Notes under the pieces: model-generated | What the model saw: only the letters and a program-made list of their open reading frames with translations | The model's database searches: none | Told to the model about the DNA's origin: nothing | Made by a program: the position numbers and the translations under genes | Shown: positions 47,191-60,416 of the stretch, in pieces | Layout of the letters: every line of letters begins with the position of its first letter | Position numbering within the stretch: the stretch's first letter is position 1 | Source of the DNA: Anaeramoeba flamelloides | Taxonomy: Eukaryota > Metamonada > Anaeramoebidae | DNA: 64,000 nucleotides | Assembly: GCA_027625915.1 (NCBI GenBank) | Contig: JANTQA010000026.1 | Coordinates: 3,844,001 to 3,908,000 of the forward strand | Direction of reading: 5' to 3'

Positions 47191-50100
47191 GTATGTATAT
47201 AAACTATTTTTCAGTCAAAGGGGCCCAGTTGTAATGGTATAATAAGCGTGCTTAAAGGATTTGCATAGATATTAGAAGAAAAACTTTATTTTTGAAATTT
47301 TCAAAATTGAAATCATTTTTTCACATTTCTACACATTTTTGTTTTTTTTTTTTCGATTTTTTTTTTTAAAACGTCATTCATTTGCAAAAAATTTTTTATT
47401 GCAAGATCAATAGTCACTTGGTAAAAACGTGTTATTCTAATGACATTGAAACCATGTAAAGATTGTTGAGAAATCATATTGATTTCTATTGCAATTCAAT
47501 TCGATCTTTGATCTTGATATTTGTTTAATAAATGTGAAAAATTTTCACTTCATTTTCATTTCCTTTTTCAAATAGAGACCACAAATACCAACAAACTTTG
47601 TTTGGGGGCTTGATTTCTAAAAGAAAAGTATGGAAAATGAAGTGAAAAATGTTTCATATTTATTATTCAAATATCAGTAGAAGTTCAAAACGAACATCCT
47701 TGTTTTTCTCAATAGGGCCCTAAGAATTTGAGTTTTTCAATTTTTAAGAAAATCTATTGATTAATTAGTTTTCTTTCAGACATGTATCAACAATTCTTTG
47801 AGGTGTATTATTCTCTTTATTTCTTATTTGTTCTTCAAAGGTCAATTATATAAAATAATTGATATTTGAAAAAAACGTTGGGCCCCTTTGACTGAAACAG
47901 AGTTTATAATAGCTTATTTTAACTCTATTATTAATTTCAAAGTATTAAAATTAATTTTTTTTTTTTTTTATTAAAAAAAAAAAAAGACTAATTATTAATA
48001 TTAAAGAAGTGTAAATTATACTCTAAGTGATTCTTTTACTTAAATTTCCTTTTAGAAATTGAAGCGTAAAATAATAGATTTTACGATTATTAATTAACGA
48101 AAATACGTTCCAAACTATAACTGTTTAAAATTATTTCATTAAAGTTTAAATTCTTTTTTAAGGAGCTTTAAATTATCTGAATTCCAATTAATTTTTAAAA
48201 AAAAAGACCAAATTTAGTTCTCAAAGTATTTTTATATTAAAATTTATCTGAATTTTCAAAAAAAAAAGGCAAAAAACCTAATTGAATAGATTAAACTCCA
48301 TTAAAAAATATTTCAATTGATGAAACAAAATTATTCGTATTTTGTTTTATACATATCCAAAATAAAGAATTAATTACAATGAAATAAAATTCTTTTTTTC
48401 TCCTTCAAAGATTAGTGTTTACCACCTAGAAGTCGAAAATTAAAGTATCTTGGAATTGAAGGTAAAAGTGTATAAGTGCTACATGGCTCAAATAGTTTCT
48501 GCGACTCTAAATAATCTATTATAAATATAATGGAAATATAAATTATCAAATTTTTTACTAATGATCTAATTAAAAATTTTTAATTTTGCAAATTTTTTTT
48601 ATTTATTTTCTAAATCTAAAAATAGAAACACAAAATAATAGTATTCAGATATTTATTAATTAATATTTCCAACCATTCAAAAGTAATTATTTTTTCATTT
48701 TTTAATTTCAAGAACGACTCAATAATTATTAGTATAAAAACCTAAAAATTGATTTATTTTGTTTCCTTTTCTATGTGGCTAATTGTATTTTCAATATATT
48801 TGCAATATTTAATAATCGAGATTTCAAAAATTTTGACTAACTTTATAATGTTAATGGGAGTTGTTTTGAGGGTTTATTCCAGTATTCTTATCAAAGAAAT
48901 ATTTTCAAATTTTTGGATCAGTTTTATTTTTTCTAATTTTGTAAATTTTTGTTTTGCTTTTTCTTTTTATTTTTCTTTTGTTTTTCGTTTTCTTTTTTTT
49001 TGATACTTTTTTTTTGCAAAAGATAATTTGTAAAAAAAAAAAATCTTCTAAAAGACCAATAATAACAAGAAAATTTCGACGAAGTAATGTCTTTTAAAAT
49101 GAATTTAATTATTAGTAAAAAATCTTATTGTTAACTTTTTTTCAGTGAAAGTTCAGTAATAAAAAATTCTGTAATACTCATTCCAAAAATTGTGACTCAT
49201 TTTTTTTTTGCGTTTTTGGCTTTATTTTTTTTAATTTTTCAAATATCAGGTTATTATATATTTTGAATGATTTAAAAGTGAATTATTCATCAGATTTAAT
49301 TATTAGTTGTTCTTGAGTATTAAAGGATATTTTTTTTTTTTTCAATTTATTATTTCAAGTGAGTCACAATTTTTAAATGGTGTTTAGATTTGTAAAAATA
49401 ATCTTTGGGGTTAATTCTTTAATTATTTAGCAACTAATCTACATTTAGAGACAAATTTAACAAAAATATTTTTCAACTTTGAATGCTTTAGTTTGATGAT
49501 TCAACCTTTAAACTTGTGGCGAAATGCAAATTTTTTTCTAAAAGTCTTTGGTGGAATTTTTTTTTACTAATACAATAACCTTTTTTAATTGAGTAAAATC
49601 AACAAATTTAGTACTCTTCTATCAATCTAATTTTTAGAGACCTTTGAACCATGGCGCACTAATGTGATTTACCCCCAATGATAATATACTTTTATTTTAG
49701 ACTTCTTTATGGAAGACACTAATCCCTTAAGTCAGTGTTTTCAACCTCAAAAAATCTTTAAGATAAACAATTATTTGGAGTGAAATTAAATCATGGTTTT
49801 AACAAATATTGCTTATTAAAAAATAGTTCCTTTTCATTTTTAAGAAATATCCTAAATTAAAATTTCATCTCTAGAAATATTTTTATCATTTAACTGTATA
49901 ATTTTCAATAATTTTCAGGAAATAGAATTAAAAAAAAAAAATAAAAATTCATTTTTTTAATAAAAATTCATTTTTTTAATAAAAATAACCATTTTGTAGG
50001 AAAATTTTTAATTTAAATTCGTCTTTTGTTTTTAAGGGGGTAAGTACATTTTTCATTTTTTGAGTGCCACCATTTATGTGAAACTGAATTATTCAAATCA

Positions 50101-53100
50101 TTTCTTTCGTCAAATATATTGATATTTTCATAAATACTAGAGTGGAATATATTCTAGTAATAGATATTTTCATATCAACAAAAAAACGCAAATCAAAATA
50201 ATGAAAAAATTGATCAAAAAAAAATAAATAAAAATCATTTATTACTTGATCTTATCTATAACATTTGACACAATTACTTATTCTTTATTTGGTTTTATTT
50301 TTAATTCTTTATGAAAAAATTTTATTTGGTAAATTTTTGATAAACAAATTACTGTATATTTCGAAAGAATTTCCAAAATGAATTTAAAAATCCTATTTTC
50401 ATTTATGTCATCTAATTCTGGTTTGGGTTCAGAAAATCAGAGATTTTTGTAATTCTTCTTGAGAATGAGGGTTTATTGGACAAATTCGTTTGATTTTATA
50501 ATTATTTATTTTCCATTAAAATGAGAACTCAAAATAATTCTGAATCTGATTGAAATTTGTTATTGAATTTCTGAATTATTTTGGCCTGAATCTTTTGTAA
50601 CTGTTTTTTGATTCCAAGAATTCAACACCTTTATTTTAATTTTTGAAATAGTATTCCTTATTTTAGCTTTGTTTGAGAAAAATATTTTAAAAAAGAATTT
50701 TGAAAGCAAATTTGTCACAAAAGGTTTTTTAAAATAATAATAAATAGTAATGGGGCGAGAAATTCAAGGCAAAAAATAGTTTGTATTCATACAAACTAAG
50801 AAGATAAAGAAAACCAATCTTCGAAAATAGGCTTTTATCGATTTTTTTTTTTTCATTCTTGATTTCAACAAATTTATTTGGAATGGTGATCTTTCGTGTT
50901 TGGTCTTCTAAAAGAAAATATTTGTTCCAAATGCACACCCTTTCGGGTATATTTTGTTAGTTTACTGTTTGGTTAATTTCGATCAATGGTATAAACACAT
51001 TTCTAGATCCAAAACTTTATTTAATAAAACCAAAAATTGAATCAAAAAAAATGTTCAAAAAATTGAAAAAATTAAGATTCAACTCTGAATTACTTTGATT
51101 CCATTCACGAATAGACTGGTGGATGGTGTTTTGGTTTCAAAGTTTCAATATCTGGTGGCACTCAAAAAATATTTTTTCAGTAATGTTAACACAATTAAAA
51201 ATTTTCAAAATGGTAAAATGTACTTACTTCCTTAAATTGAATCTTATATTCATTGAAGATTTATAAAAAAGTTTGTTTTTGATCAAATGCGAAAACTCAA
51301 TAAAAATAAAACTGAATCAATAAAGAAGAAATGTGAAAAAGAAAAATTGAAATAAAAGATAAAAAAAAAACAAAAAAAAGATCAGGAAAATGACTTTTAC
51401 TTGTTCTTGTATAGATTCGTTTTTTGAAGATATTAAACGGGAAAAGATTGGTAAACTGCCTGCTTGAATAACCATTTCAGTGTGTTCAGTTAGTCCGGCG
51501 GCAATATTTGTCAAACTCCATGCTGCTTCAAACTGTTGAGAAAATAATTTTAATATAATTAAATATTTAAAAATTAAATAAATGATGTTGTTAATTTTGT
51601 GGGGATGACTTTTTTTTTTTTTTTCAATCATATTAAAAAAAAAAAAATAATAATAATAAAACTAAAAAAAAAGAAAATAAAAATTGATTTTTTTTTTGTT
51701 TTTCATTTTAGAACGAACAATTATTAATCTTGAATTTCAAATTTTAAATCTAATGATCGAAAAATGATTTTTGTAAAAATTAAATGAAATGGATTATAAA
51801 TACTGTATTGTTATATTACGTTTTAAAAATAAGTTTAACAATTTACATAAATAATAAGGGAAATAAGTTTAACAAGGAATTCAATTTATTGTCTTAAATT
51901 TTTGGGGCTTATCACAAAAAATTAATTTTAAAGATTATTTGTTTGATTTAAACAATTGGATTTAACAATTTGGTTTTGTTTTTCTAGTATTCTTTATGTA
52001 AAATATTCAACTTATTTTTATTATTATTTGTGTTTTATCAAAAAATTTTTTTAAAATATTTTCTATAAAAGTGTTTTAAATTGACTTTTACACTTACAAT
52101 AAACTAAACAAGAAATTTATCATGATTTATACAATTTTGAAATTTTTTGAATGAAAAGAAAGATCAAGTATAAAGAGCTGTTTCCTATCTTGATTATAAA
52201 GTATTTTCAAGTTCTAGGAAAAGTATTAAAATTAGACACAAATATTTGAGATTTGAGAATTTAATATGTGTTAGATCAATAAGTTGATTATTCATCACTA
52301 TTGATCAAAACAATCACCAATTATTTGTGTTAAATAAACAAAATTGTTAGTGTTATTTGGATACAACAATTTATCTATCTTGCATTAGAGCATATATTAA
52401 TAGGTTATAAGGTAATTTGATATGAATAATTTTTTGAGATCTTATTATATCTGTCACTAATGAAAACACCACTATCAATTTTTTTAACATTTTTTTGTGG
52501 TTATGTTTGTGTTCTTAACATATAAAAGAATTATCAATTTTTTTTTTTTTTTTTCTAATTTTTCTCTAGTTTTTTGAACAAAATGATTTCTCAATTTTCA
52601 AAAATTTTTCTTGAAAAATAACTTGAAGGGTAAAGTAGAATTTAGAAAATAGAATTTAGAAACTTTTTAATCTATTAATTCGGCAAAAAATGTCAAAATG
52701 GAAAAAAATTGTCAAATCCAAATTTAATTGTGAAACAGTAGTAAAAGTTATTCTTTTTGAAATATTTTTTAATGTATTTTTTCCTTTATTTTTAAAACAA
52801 AAACCAAATCCAAAAAATAGATTGGTTATTAGGATTAAAATAAAATCCAAAATATCATGTATTAAACCAAAATTCAAGCATTCTCATTTTTCCAAATTTG
52901 AGATTTAATTGTAAACATTAGAATAATTGAATTTTTTGGAATTTTTGTTTCTATGATTTTTCTATTCATGTGAAATTGGCTTTAAGGGTTGAACAATGGG
53001 AATTAATTCAGTTTGGGAAATTTCAATTTTAGATATCTTTATTGCTTTGTGAAAAAATAAGTAAAAAAAGTATTAGAAAAATTTTACTTTTTACTACCAT

Positions 53101-56100
53101 TTAGCAGTTCAAAGTGTTTTGACAATTTTTTTCCATTTGGATAATTTTTTTCAGGAATGGTTAATATTAATTATGATCACAATGGCGCAATTATAAATTC
53201 TGAGGATAATAAATTGCAATAATTATTTTGAAGTGTGAAATGAAAAAGAAAAGTTATTGAAAATATTGAATATCAATGATGACGATCAGATTAGTTCAAA
53301 AGATGTGGAAAAAAATAGAATCTCAAGATTCTAATTTATTTTTGAAAATATTCATTATAATCTTTTAATGGTATTTTTAAAAAGTGTTTTCAAACGAGTT
53401 GTTAAGTAGCAAATCAAATCTTTAGGTAACATTCTGTTTGTGAAGCTGGATTTTGTCTGGAATTTTTAAAAAACACATTATTCGTTAGTTATTTAAATTT
53501 TAGCATCTTTTAATTATATTGTTCATTAATTTAGTTTCTTTCCGTTTTTTTGTTTATTAATTGGAAAACGAGAAGATGCTAATTTATAATTTTGAATGTG
53601 AATTTTTCATTTTTTTTTATTTTTTTTCTTGTTTTCCTTTTTTTTTTTCAATTACTTAATTTGTTTCGTTCTTGATCGGGAAATTTTTTACCAATGTTTG
53701 ATATAAAGTTAAAGTTGAGTTTTGTTAATTAGAAAAAACCACATAAAATTAATTGATGCTATTAAACATTTGATCTATCACTAATTGTTCGTGAGATTTC
53801 AACAAATGTAGCAATACAGTTTTTTGTTTGTCTCGTTTCATCATTTTGAACACATAGATTTTTTATTTTTTCGTTTTATTTTTTTAAAGAGATTAGATAT
53901 CAAAACATTAATACCGGGTAACTTAAACATGATTTAATATTAAGTTTTTCAAAAATACAATAAATTTTGAAAACTAAATTGAGTTTAAAATTCTTTTTTT
54001 GACTGTGTCTATTTTAGATGCTCTTTGAATTAGGAGACACAAATTTAGTCACTTCAAAATCATCTCTTTACCAGACTAAGTGTACAACACTTAGTTCTTA
54101 ACAATATATCCGAAAATACAATAAACTGGGATTTTTTTTTCCTTTTTCTGATTTTGGGTGTTTCCAAATTTTTGGAATGTGGTTTATATCAGTATAAAAA
54201 TGTTTTTATCTCTCTTTAAAGCAAATAATTTTTTCTTTAATTCAACTTTGAAATATTTTTATAATTTCAGTTTCTGTGATTTCTATTTTGGTTTCAGTTT
54301 TTGTAATTTCTGTGATTTTTTCGCTTTTTTTCCCAATCCTTTTTGTTTTTGGGAAATGTTTGAAAAAAATAGTCCACTTTCATGAATAAAACAGGATTGC
54401 TGGATATTTTTTTGTTAAAGAATTTAAAACATATGTATTCATTTAACTTGTGTTATTAAGAACACATTTCTTTTTAAATTATATAAAACCTAAAAAAACC
54501 AATTATTGTTTCTTTAAATTTCTTCAAAAAAGTACAATTTCTTGTAAGATAAATGAAACTTTCGGAATCGAATAAATAGCATAAAAAGGTTTTTTAGATA
54601 TTTTTGTTTTATAAATCATGTTTTTTTTCTTTTTTTTTTTCATTCATAAAGTGTTATTTCCAAAAATATGAACATAAAATAGTTCAAAAATAAGATTTGT
54701 TTTTATTTTTTTTTTGAGTTATTATTCTGACCGTATTTGAAATTTAAAATCGGAAAGAATTTTTATACTTGATCTTTTTTTTGATTCTCATTTTTTAATT
54801 GGTTTTTAAAATTTAAAAATAAAAAAGGTAATTTTATTTCTAATGTATTACAGTAAAACCTTTTTATTAATAACCTAGGGAGTCTTTTTAGTTTTGGGTG
54901 AGATTTATAAATGAAAGGAATATTTAAGAAATGAAAAAAAAAAAAAGATGGGTTGGCAATTTTGTATCTTTTAAAATTTCAAATAAAGCTACAGCAGTTT
55001 TAAAAAATTGTGGAATCAAAAGTTTTGTCATTGAAGCTTTAAACTGTCCAATTCGCTCTTTTAAGTAGTGTGGGTAACACTTTATAAAACTTTTAGTACA
55101 CACTTTTGTAAAATAAAAAAACTTTAAAAAAGGTTTATGAAAGTCCACACTTTTATAAATAGTCGTTCAAACATAATAAATTATTTTAATGTTCTCCTTT
55201 ATTTGATTTTAACAGACAAAAATCCCGAGACTGAGACATTAAAAAAATTATTGTCTTTTCTTTTGGCGTATCTTTTCTTTTTATATTTCAGTTTTTTGAT
55301 TTCTTTTTTGTTTTTCGTTTTTTTTTTATTTCTTTGAATTACTTTTTTCTTGAAGAAAAACAGGTAGAAATAAGAATCTTATTTTCTAAAATGAATTCCC
55401 AAGAAAAAAACCGAATTGTTTTTTTTCTCAGTGTCTAAAATGTTTGGTATTTGAAGACAAGTAAAAATTTGAATAAAAAAAAACAATTCAAAATTTTAGA
55501 AAATAAAATCAAAAAAAAAAAAAATAAAATCTAAATATCGAATATAAAAGACAAAATACAAACCTGTAAATGTTGGTGTTTATCATAATCCAAAAATTCT
55601 ACCAGAGTGGGCAATATGTCATACCTTAAAATATCATTTATTGGCGGATCTTTTTCAATACTTAATAAAACACGAATTTTTTGTGTGCTTGCGTATTGTT
55701 CATCAATATTTCCATTGATCATTTGGTTAATATAATTTGGAATATTTTCAATCTAAAATTTGTTCAATTTATGAGTGAGAAAAATTAAAAAGGTGTTAAT
55801 TGAAAATAATCGCAAAAAAAAATATTTTTTGATTGAAAAAAGATTAGTGAAGAAGAAACAGGATCGATCATACAAATAAAAAAAAAATTAAAGAGGTGGC
55901 CAAATAATTTGTAAAAATGAAATGGCTCACAAGTTGTTGTTTTTAACTTGCTATATTTTTAGGTTCAAGCTGTTGTGTTCCAAATTAATCTATCGAAAGG
56001 AAACAGTGGAACCATTCTAACCATCTAACAAAAAAAAAAAAAAAATATTTCTTGTTTTTGTGGTGAGAATGTAAAAACAATCCTTTTTAATTTTTTTTGT

Positions 56101-56495
56101 TGTGAATTAATCACTCGGTAAAGTATACTAAGAAAAGTAATTTTGGAAACTTTTTGATTTTGACAACTGTAAATTTTAAAAAAACCTTCACTGAAACAAA
56201 AAAAAATAAAAAAAAAAGTAGAATTAAAAAAACCCGATCCAATAAAAAAAAAAATTAAAAAAAAAAATAAGGATTGAAAGTCGCTTACCTCTTCTTGAAT
56301 TTGCTCATCTGTTAATTCTAAAATTGTCTGATCACTGAACGAGTTTAAGTTTCGTTTTTTTTTTAAGACCTCTTCCCGTCGTTTTTTAGACAAATTAATT
56401 GTGTAGTTAACACGTGTTCTATGGCGATCTTCTCTTGTAGTTGTGTTTTTAAATTTTTGTTTTCTTTTTTTCAATTTTTTTTCAAAACGAGACAT
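43825..56495 (-). CDS. KPNA: Importin subunit alpha (karyopherin alpha), eight exons
   Basis: Exons on the minus strand: 56289-56495, 55564-55752, 51401-51532, 46291-46315, 45984-46144, 45772-45854, 45408-45635, 43825-44314. Together they encode 504 residues in an unbroken frame. Exon 1 is the importin-beta-binding domain (NLSKKRREEVLKKKRN). The other exons are ARM repeats with the NLS-groove W..N pattern: FEAAWSLTNIAAG, SIWAIGNIAGD, TTWALCNICRA, SCWSLCYLADG, KEVCWTLSNICAG, AAWTISNLVYM. The C-terminus is acidic (NYSEEED). The protein carries classical NLS cargo to importin beta and through the nuclear pore. Exon 4 is only 25 nt (SIWAIGNI plus one base). Introns 2 and 3 are 4031 and 5085 bp against 129-1093 bp for five others, because of inserted elements. 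Length is near the family norm (~500-540). Confidence 0.95.
44315..45407 (-). other. Importin alpha intron 7, with an ATCGCGAT-element fragment
   Basis: 1093 bp, donor GTAAAT, acceptor AATAG. The segment 44800-45120, read on the minus strand, matches the left end of the 20471-21746 element, including AATTCACGATAAAGTTTCAA and the periodic palindromes, here mostly ATCGTGAT. The fragment lacks the right end. Confidence 0.7.
47200..47906 (-). mobile_element. Complete M1 MITE, 707 bp
   Basis: TIRs are TAAACTATTTTTCAGTCAAA then GGGGCCCA on the left and TGGGCCCCTTTGACTGAAAC then AGAGTTTA on the right, with TA on both sides. It is oriented opposite to the copies at 8024 and 20393. The interior is noncoding. 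It is the reference copy for the family because both ends are intact, and it sits beside a TA/GTAT microsatellite. Confidence 0.85.
48405..48700 (+). repeat. Repeat family T, copy 2
   Basis: Inverse match to 9590-9893: AAAGATTAGTGTTTACCACC at the end, then ATGGCTCAAATAGTTTCTGC, AATTTTTAATTTTGCAAATT and AATAGTATTCAGATATTTAT. It lies inside importin intron 3. Confidence 0.55.
48812..49384 (+). mobile_element. MITE family M2, copy 2
   Basis: Left end TAATCGAGATTTCAAAAATT then TTGACTAAC; right end GTGAGTCACAATTTTTAAAT then GGTGTTTA. Colinear with 26377-26944. An open frame at 48749-49003 crosses its left end and is incidental. Confidence 0.7.
51533..55563 (-). other. 4.0-kb importin alpha intron 2
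   Basis: Donor GTTTGT after DKHQHLQ, acceptor CAACAG before FEAAW, phase 0. It contains a stretch inversely repeated at 7420-7510 (54040-54115), an M7-type terminal end (54157-54185) and a coding-like minus-strand frame (54924-55148). Long A/T stretches make up the rest. Confidence 0.7.
54924..55148 (-). other. Coding-like 74-aa frame inside importin intron 2, unassigned
   Basis: The minus-strand frame reads CTKSFIKCYPHYLKERIGQF and continues KASMTKLLIPQFFKTAVALF, with Cys, Pro, His and Gln content unlike random translation of this A/T-rich DNA. No splice sites bound it convincingly, and the importin message is continuous without it. It may be a stray gene fragment, a retrocopy scrap or part of an unknown nested gene. 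No family recognised. Confidence 0.25.
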
Positions 56496-57617
56496 CTTTC
56501 AATTAAGGTAAAAATTTTAAAAACTAAAAAAAAAGAAAAAGAAAGAGTGAAATTCTTGAACAAAAATGATTTCTTGAACATTAATTCACAAAAAGAGTTG
56601 TACAAAAATTGTGGTTACCTATTTTGATTCACACGACTTTTTTCTTTGAAATTTCTTCAAGATAACAGGTTTTTTTGGTTAGTTCAATTTTTTAACTCGT
56701 CTTTCCAAAACTTTTATTGGGAAAACTTTCTGACAAAGGACTTTAGTTATTTTCTTTGATCCTTTTAAAACTTTCTATTTTTTGTAAAAAGTCAAACAAT
56801 TTCATTTTTTCTGAAAGTCTTTATGGTTTTTTAAAAGTAAAAAAACAAAAAAATTAGATACTTGAAGATCCCTCTATCTTACTTTTACTTTGAGGTGATT
56901 TTTGTGAACTCTTTCTCAATGAACACTACCAAACAGTTATTTTCTTGATGGGTGTCTTGTTCGTTTATTTGCCTTAAGTTGGTTTGGCTTATTTGGCCAT
57001 TTGAGTTTCCCAACCACTGTCTCTTTTGATATCTGTTTGTTGATTTCCAATAAACCCGATCAGCTTAACTTATGGAAATTCTTTTCCCATTGAATGCTAA
57101 TTGATATATTGATTTGTCCATTAAGGAAGTAGTACATTTTTCTTTTTTTGGAAATTTGTTGGTGTAAACATTATTGAAAAAAGGTTTTTTTGAGCGAACA
57201 CAGAATATTGAAAATCGAAAACAAAATCCCATTTTTTGTTCTACTTGTGAAAAGAAAGCGAACCCAAAGTAAATCAGTGAGAATCTATAAATTTTCATTT
57301 TTTTGCAACATTTTTTTTAAGTTATCAGTCCTCTACGACAATAGAGCAAAATTTGAATGTATGTTGTTGGTGATCTTATCTACTTATGAATTTTGGCTAT
57401 ATGAAGTACCCTTTCCTATAATTAACCGAGCACTTTGTTCATATCACTGATATGTAAGCAAAGTTTTTCATGGTATATACAGTTTTTGGATTGTTTATTG
57501 TGTTATTCTCAGCCATCACAATATAAATAAATCAAGTTAAAAGTAATTTAAATTTTGATATAAAAAAAAATTCATGGATCTTTTAGAAGAAATTTTTTTT
57601 TAGATTCCAAAATTAAC

Positions 57618-58137
57618 ATAAACTATCTTTCTTAATAATTGGCTCATTAAAAATCAAATTTTAAATAAAAAATATTTTTAATAATTGAAGTTATCTATTA
57701 TTATATAAAAATTTAGATTTTAATATTCAATACTATACTCAAGAGATATTTATTCTTTGTCTAAAAATAATAGAAAGAAAAATAAAAAAAACAATTAAAA
57801 AAAATTGGGTCATTTATTTTGAAAGAAGTATTACATGAAAAATAGAAATTTTAAAAAAATAATAAAACCCATTTATCATTTCTCCTTCCATTTGAATAAC
57901 TAAATCTAATCTCTTTTTCATATTTAAAACCAAATTTTGCATTAATTCATCTGTTACTTCTTTCAAATTTTTGATTTTCATTTTCCATTTTTACAAAACA
58001 CTTTTGAAAAAATCAAAAAGAGAAAAAATAATTTATTTGCAAACTTTTCATTGTGAGAGGAAAAACTTCAAAAGGCTGCAAAGTTAATTTATTATTTAAA
58101 TGTAAGGTGGAACATTTATTATGAAATTTAGTTTATA
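57618..58137 (+). mobile_element. M9 long MITE, plus orientation
   Basis: Ends are TAAACTATCTTTCTTAATAA then TTGGCTCA, and AAGGTGGAACATTTATTATG then AAATTTAGTTTA. Nearly identical to the reverse complement of 60417-60937, while the flanking DNA outside the ends differs, so these are two insertions and not one duplicated segment. It consists of the ~200-bp M9 core plus ~300 bp carrying a short coding-like frame (on the minus strand here). Confidence 0.75.
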
Positions 58138-58332
58138 TTCGTATTGATCTTTTCTTTTGTTTCTAAAATTTTAAAAGTAATTATTTATTAATTTTTAAAA
58201 AGAAGAAAAATTATACCTTATTTAACTTAAAAATGAATAAATATACAATATCGATCTTTAAAATTTATTTATTTTGTATTTGTTTTTTTGTTTTATAGTG
58301 TTTTGAAAATTATATCCTGGATGAAAAACACT

Positions 58333-58838
58333 TCTTAGGGGCGATTTTTTTAGGTGAAAACATTGGAATAATGTATAAAATCACCCTTGAAAGAGTTATG
58401 CAATCCAAGTAATATTTGTCCGAGGAGAATTTCTTTTAGAAAAAATGTAAAATTTTCAAATTTTTTACCTTGTTAGATCCTACAAAATTTTGATTTTAAT
58501 ATTTTAGAATTTTCATTTCAACTTTCTGAACTCACATTATTTTTTTGGACTGTTCTGCATATTTTTTACATTTTCCTTTACAAGTTTGAAATGTACTCAA
58601 ATTTGAAATGCACTTGATTATCCCCAAAAGCCATTTTTTTGCAATTTTTTTTTTTTATTATTTTTAATTCCCCTTTTCATTGAAAAACAAAGAAAAACAG
58701 TCTGCTTGAAAGGGTAAAGCAGAAAAAAAATGTTTTTTTTTTATTTTTTGTACAATTTATTCCGTGTGAAAATTTTTTGTGAGAAGTGAGAGTAAAATAA
58801 CACAATTACTAAACCCCCTCAAGGGTATGAACGTAGTA
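58333..58838 (+). mobile_element. M5 MITE, copy 2
   Basis: Matches 33827-34353: ATAATGTATAAAATCACCCT, CTTGTTAGATCCTACAAAAT, TTTTACATTTTCCTTTACAA, and the right end AACGTAGTAC followed by TTAA. The left end is decayed. Confidence 0.65.
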
Positions 58839-59689
58839 CTTAATATTTTAATATTTATGATCAGTAAAAATGTTGGAAATTTAAAAATCAAATCTGATAC
58901 AAATTTTGAAACATGGTAAACAACTTTTAACAGAATGTGTCCTGAAATAATTTTTTAGGAAAATGAAGAAATATATATTTTTTCATCGCTTAAATTTTTT
59001 TTTAACAAGATAATATCCATATATTTTGTAAATTGATCCCCTTGAACAATCTCTAAAAGATTTTGAAGTGCTATGTTCATCCAAAAAGAATTTTTAAAGT
59101 TTTTCTAATGAGATTTAATTTTGAAAACTTTTACAAAGTTTTTGAAAAATGATAAAAGTTGAAATATGATCTTGATCTGATTCTTGAAAGGATCAGAAAT
59201 TTCATGATGAAAATATTGAAATTATTTATATAGATTGTACATTTCTTATTGTGTTCAGAAGAAAAAAAAAATAAAAATAAAGGGTTACTCATCCTGACGA
59301 AGTTTAAATCTGGTCTACTATTTTTGAGTGTTTCAAATATTCATGAAAATACACGAAAATTTTTTATACCAATAAAAAAGAGTTTTTGAACATCTTCTAA
59401 GAAACCCTAATAATAATATACCCAGTTCAAGGCAAAATAACAATTATAATTGAAGACTGGATATTTTTTTGATTTTCTACTTTAAGCATTCCCGAAGAGT
59501 TTTTGGAACCTTTTGGGTATATTGTGGTATTTTCATACATATTAAGTAAATATATGTGTAGCTAAGGGTATTTTTGGGCGTGGTGTATGTGCATTGGGTT
59601 AAACCTATTTCTTTTATACAGTGGAAAGTTAAAGAATGGTATGGTATGATACACCTTTGGTAGGGCAGAATATGCATTTGTAAACTCCA

Positions 59690-59900
59690 TTTCAAAATAA
59701 TTGGCACATTAAAAATCAAATTTTGAAAATAAATATTTTTATTATTTGAAGTTATCTATTATAATAAAAAAAATACTATTTTAATATTTGGTGTTATACA
59801 CTTGAGATATATGTTTTATATCTAAAAATAAAATAAAAAAAAGTCAAAAAAAAAATAAATAAAAAATGTGCCATTTATTCTGTAATCTAATTTAGAATAG
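59690..59900 (+). mobile_element. ~200-bp M9 core MITE
   Basis: Ends AACTCCATTTCAAAATAATT then GGCACATT, and AAATGTGCCATTTATTCTGT then AATCTAATTT, form an imperfect inverted repeat. The interior GAAGTTATCTATTATAATAA .. ATATCTAAAAATAAAATAA is the shared M9 core. Confidence 0.65.
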
Positions 59901-60416
59901 ATCTTCCTTAGTTGTTTTTGAATTGTATATAAGATTACAAAATTATCAGTAATGATGTATAATTAGAAATTGTCTTAAAAAAGTCATTATTTTCTCATTT
60001 TTTAATATCGTTTGGTAATGGCCAACAATGTTACAGTAATCTAAGATATCAATTCCTTTTACACAAAATCAGTTGAATATTATTCTCAAAATTTAAATTT
60101 TTTCAATGATATTTCCAGCCTAAAAAAAAAAATCCCTACAATAAAATTCCAATTTTACTTTTAAACTGAGTATATTAGTACTCGGGTTTCTTAGGAATTG
60201 TCCAAAGCATGTTTTTTAGAGGTATAAAAAATTTTCGTGTATTTTCATGAATATTTGAAGGGGTAACTATTTCCAATCCTCTAAATTAATAATAATAATT
60301 TTTGCGATTTTAAAAAGTAATATTTTGAAATTTGGAAACAATTTTTTTTGTAAAAAAGTTACTAACTCTGTTTCAAGAGTTTAAAAGGGGTTATTATAAT
60401 AAAATTACAATACTTT

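Larger units (their letters stand above)
46316..51400 (-). other. 5.1-kb importin alpha intron 3 filled with repeats
   Basis: Donor GTAAAAGT follows SIQEQ; acceptor CAAAATAG precedes the 25-nt exon. It holds a (TA)n(GTAT)n microsatellite (47149-47199), a complete M1 MITE (47200-47906), repeat T (48405-48700), M2 copy 2 (48812-49384) and another T end (49630-49735). The remainder is A/T-rich without gene signals. Confidence 0.75.

Noticed and set aside
48749-49003. Plus-strand 84-aa hydrophobic frame
   Set aside because: It runs into the M2 MITE and is not conserved in the M2 copy at 26.4 kb.
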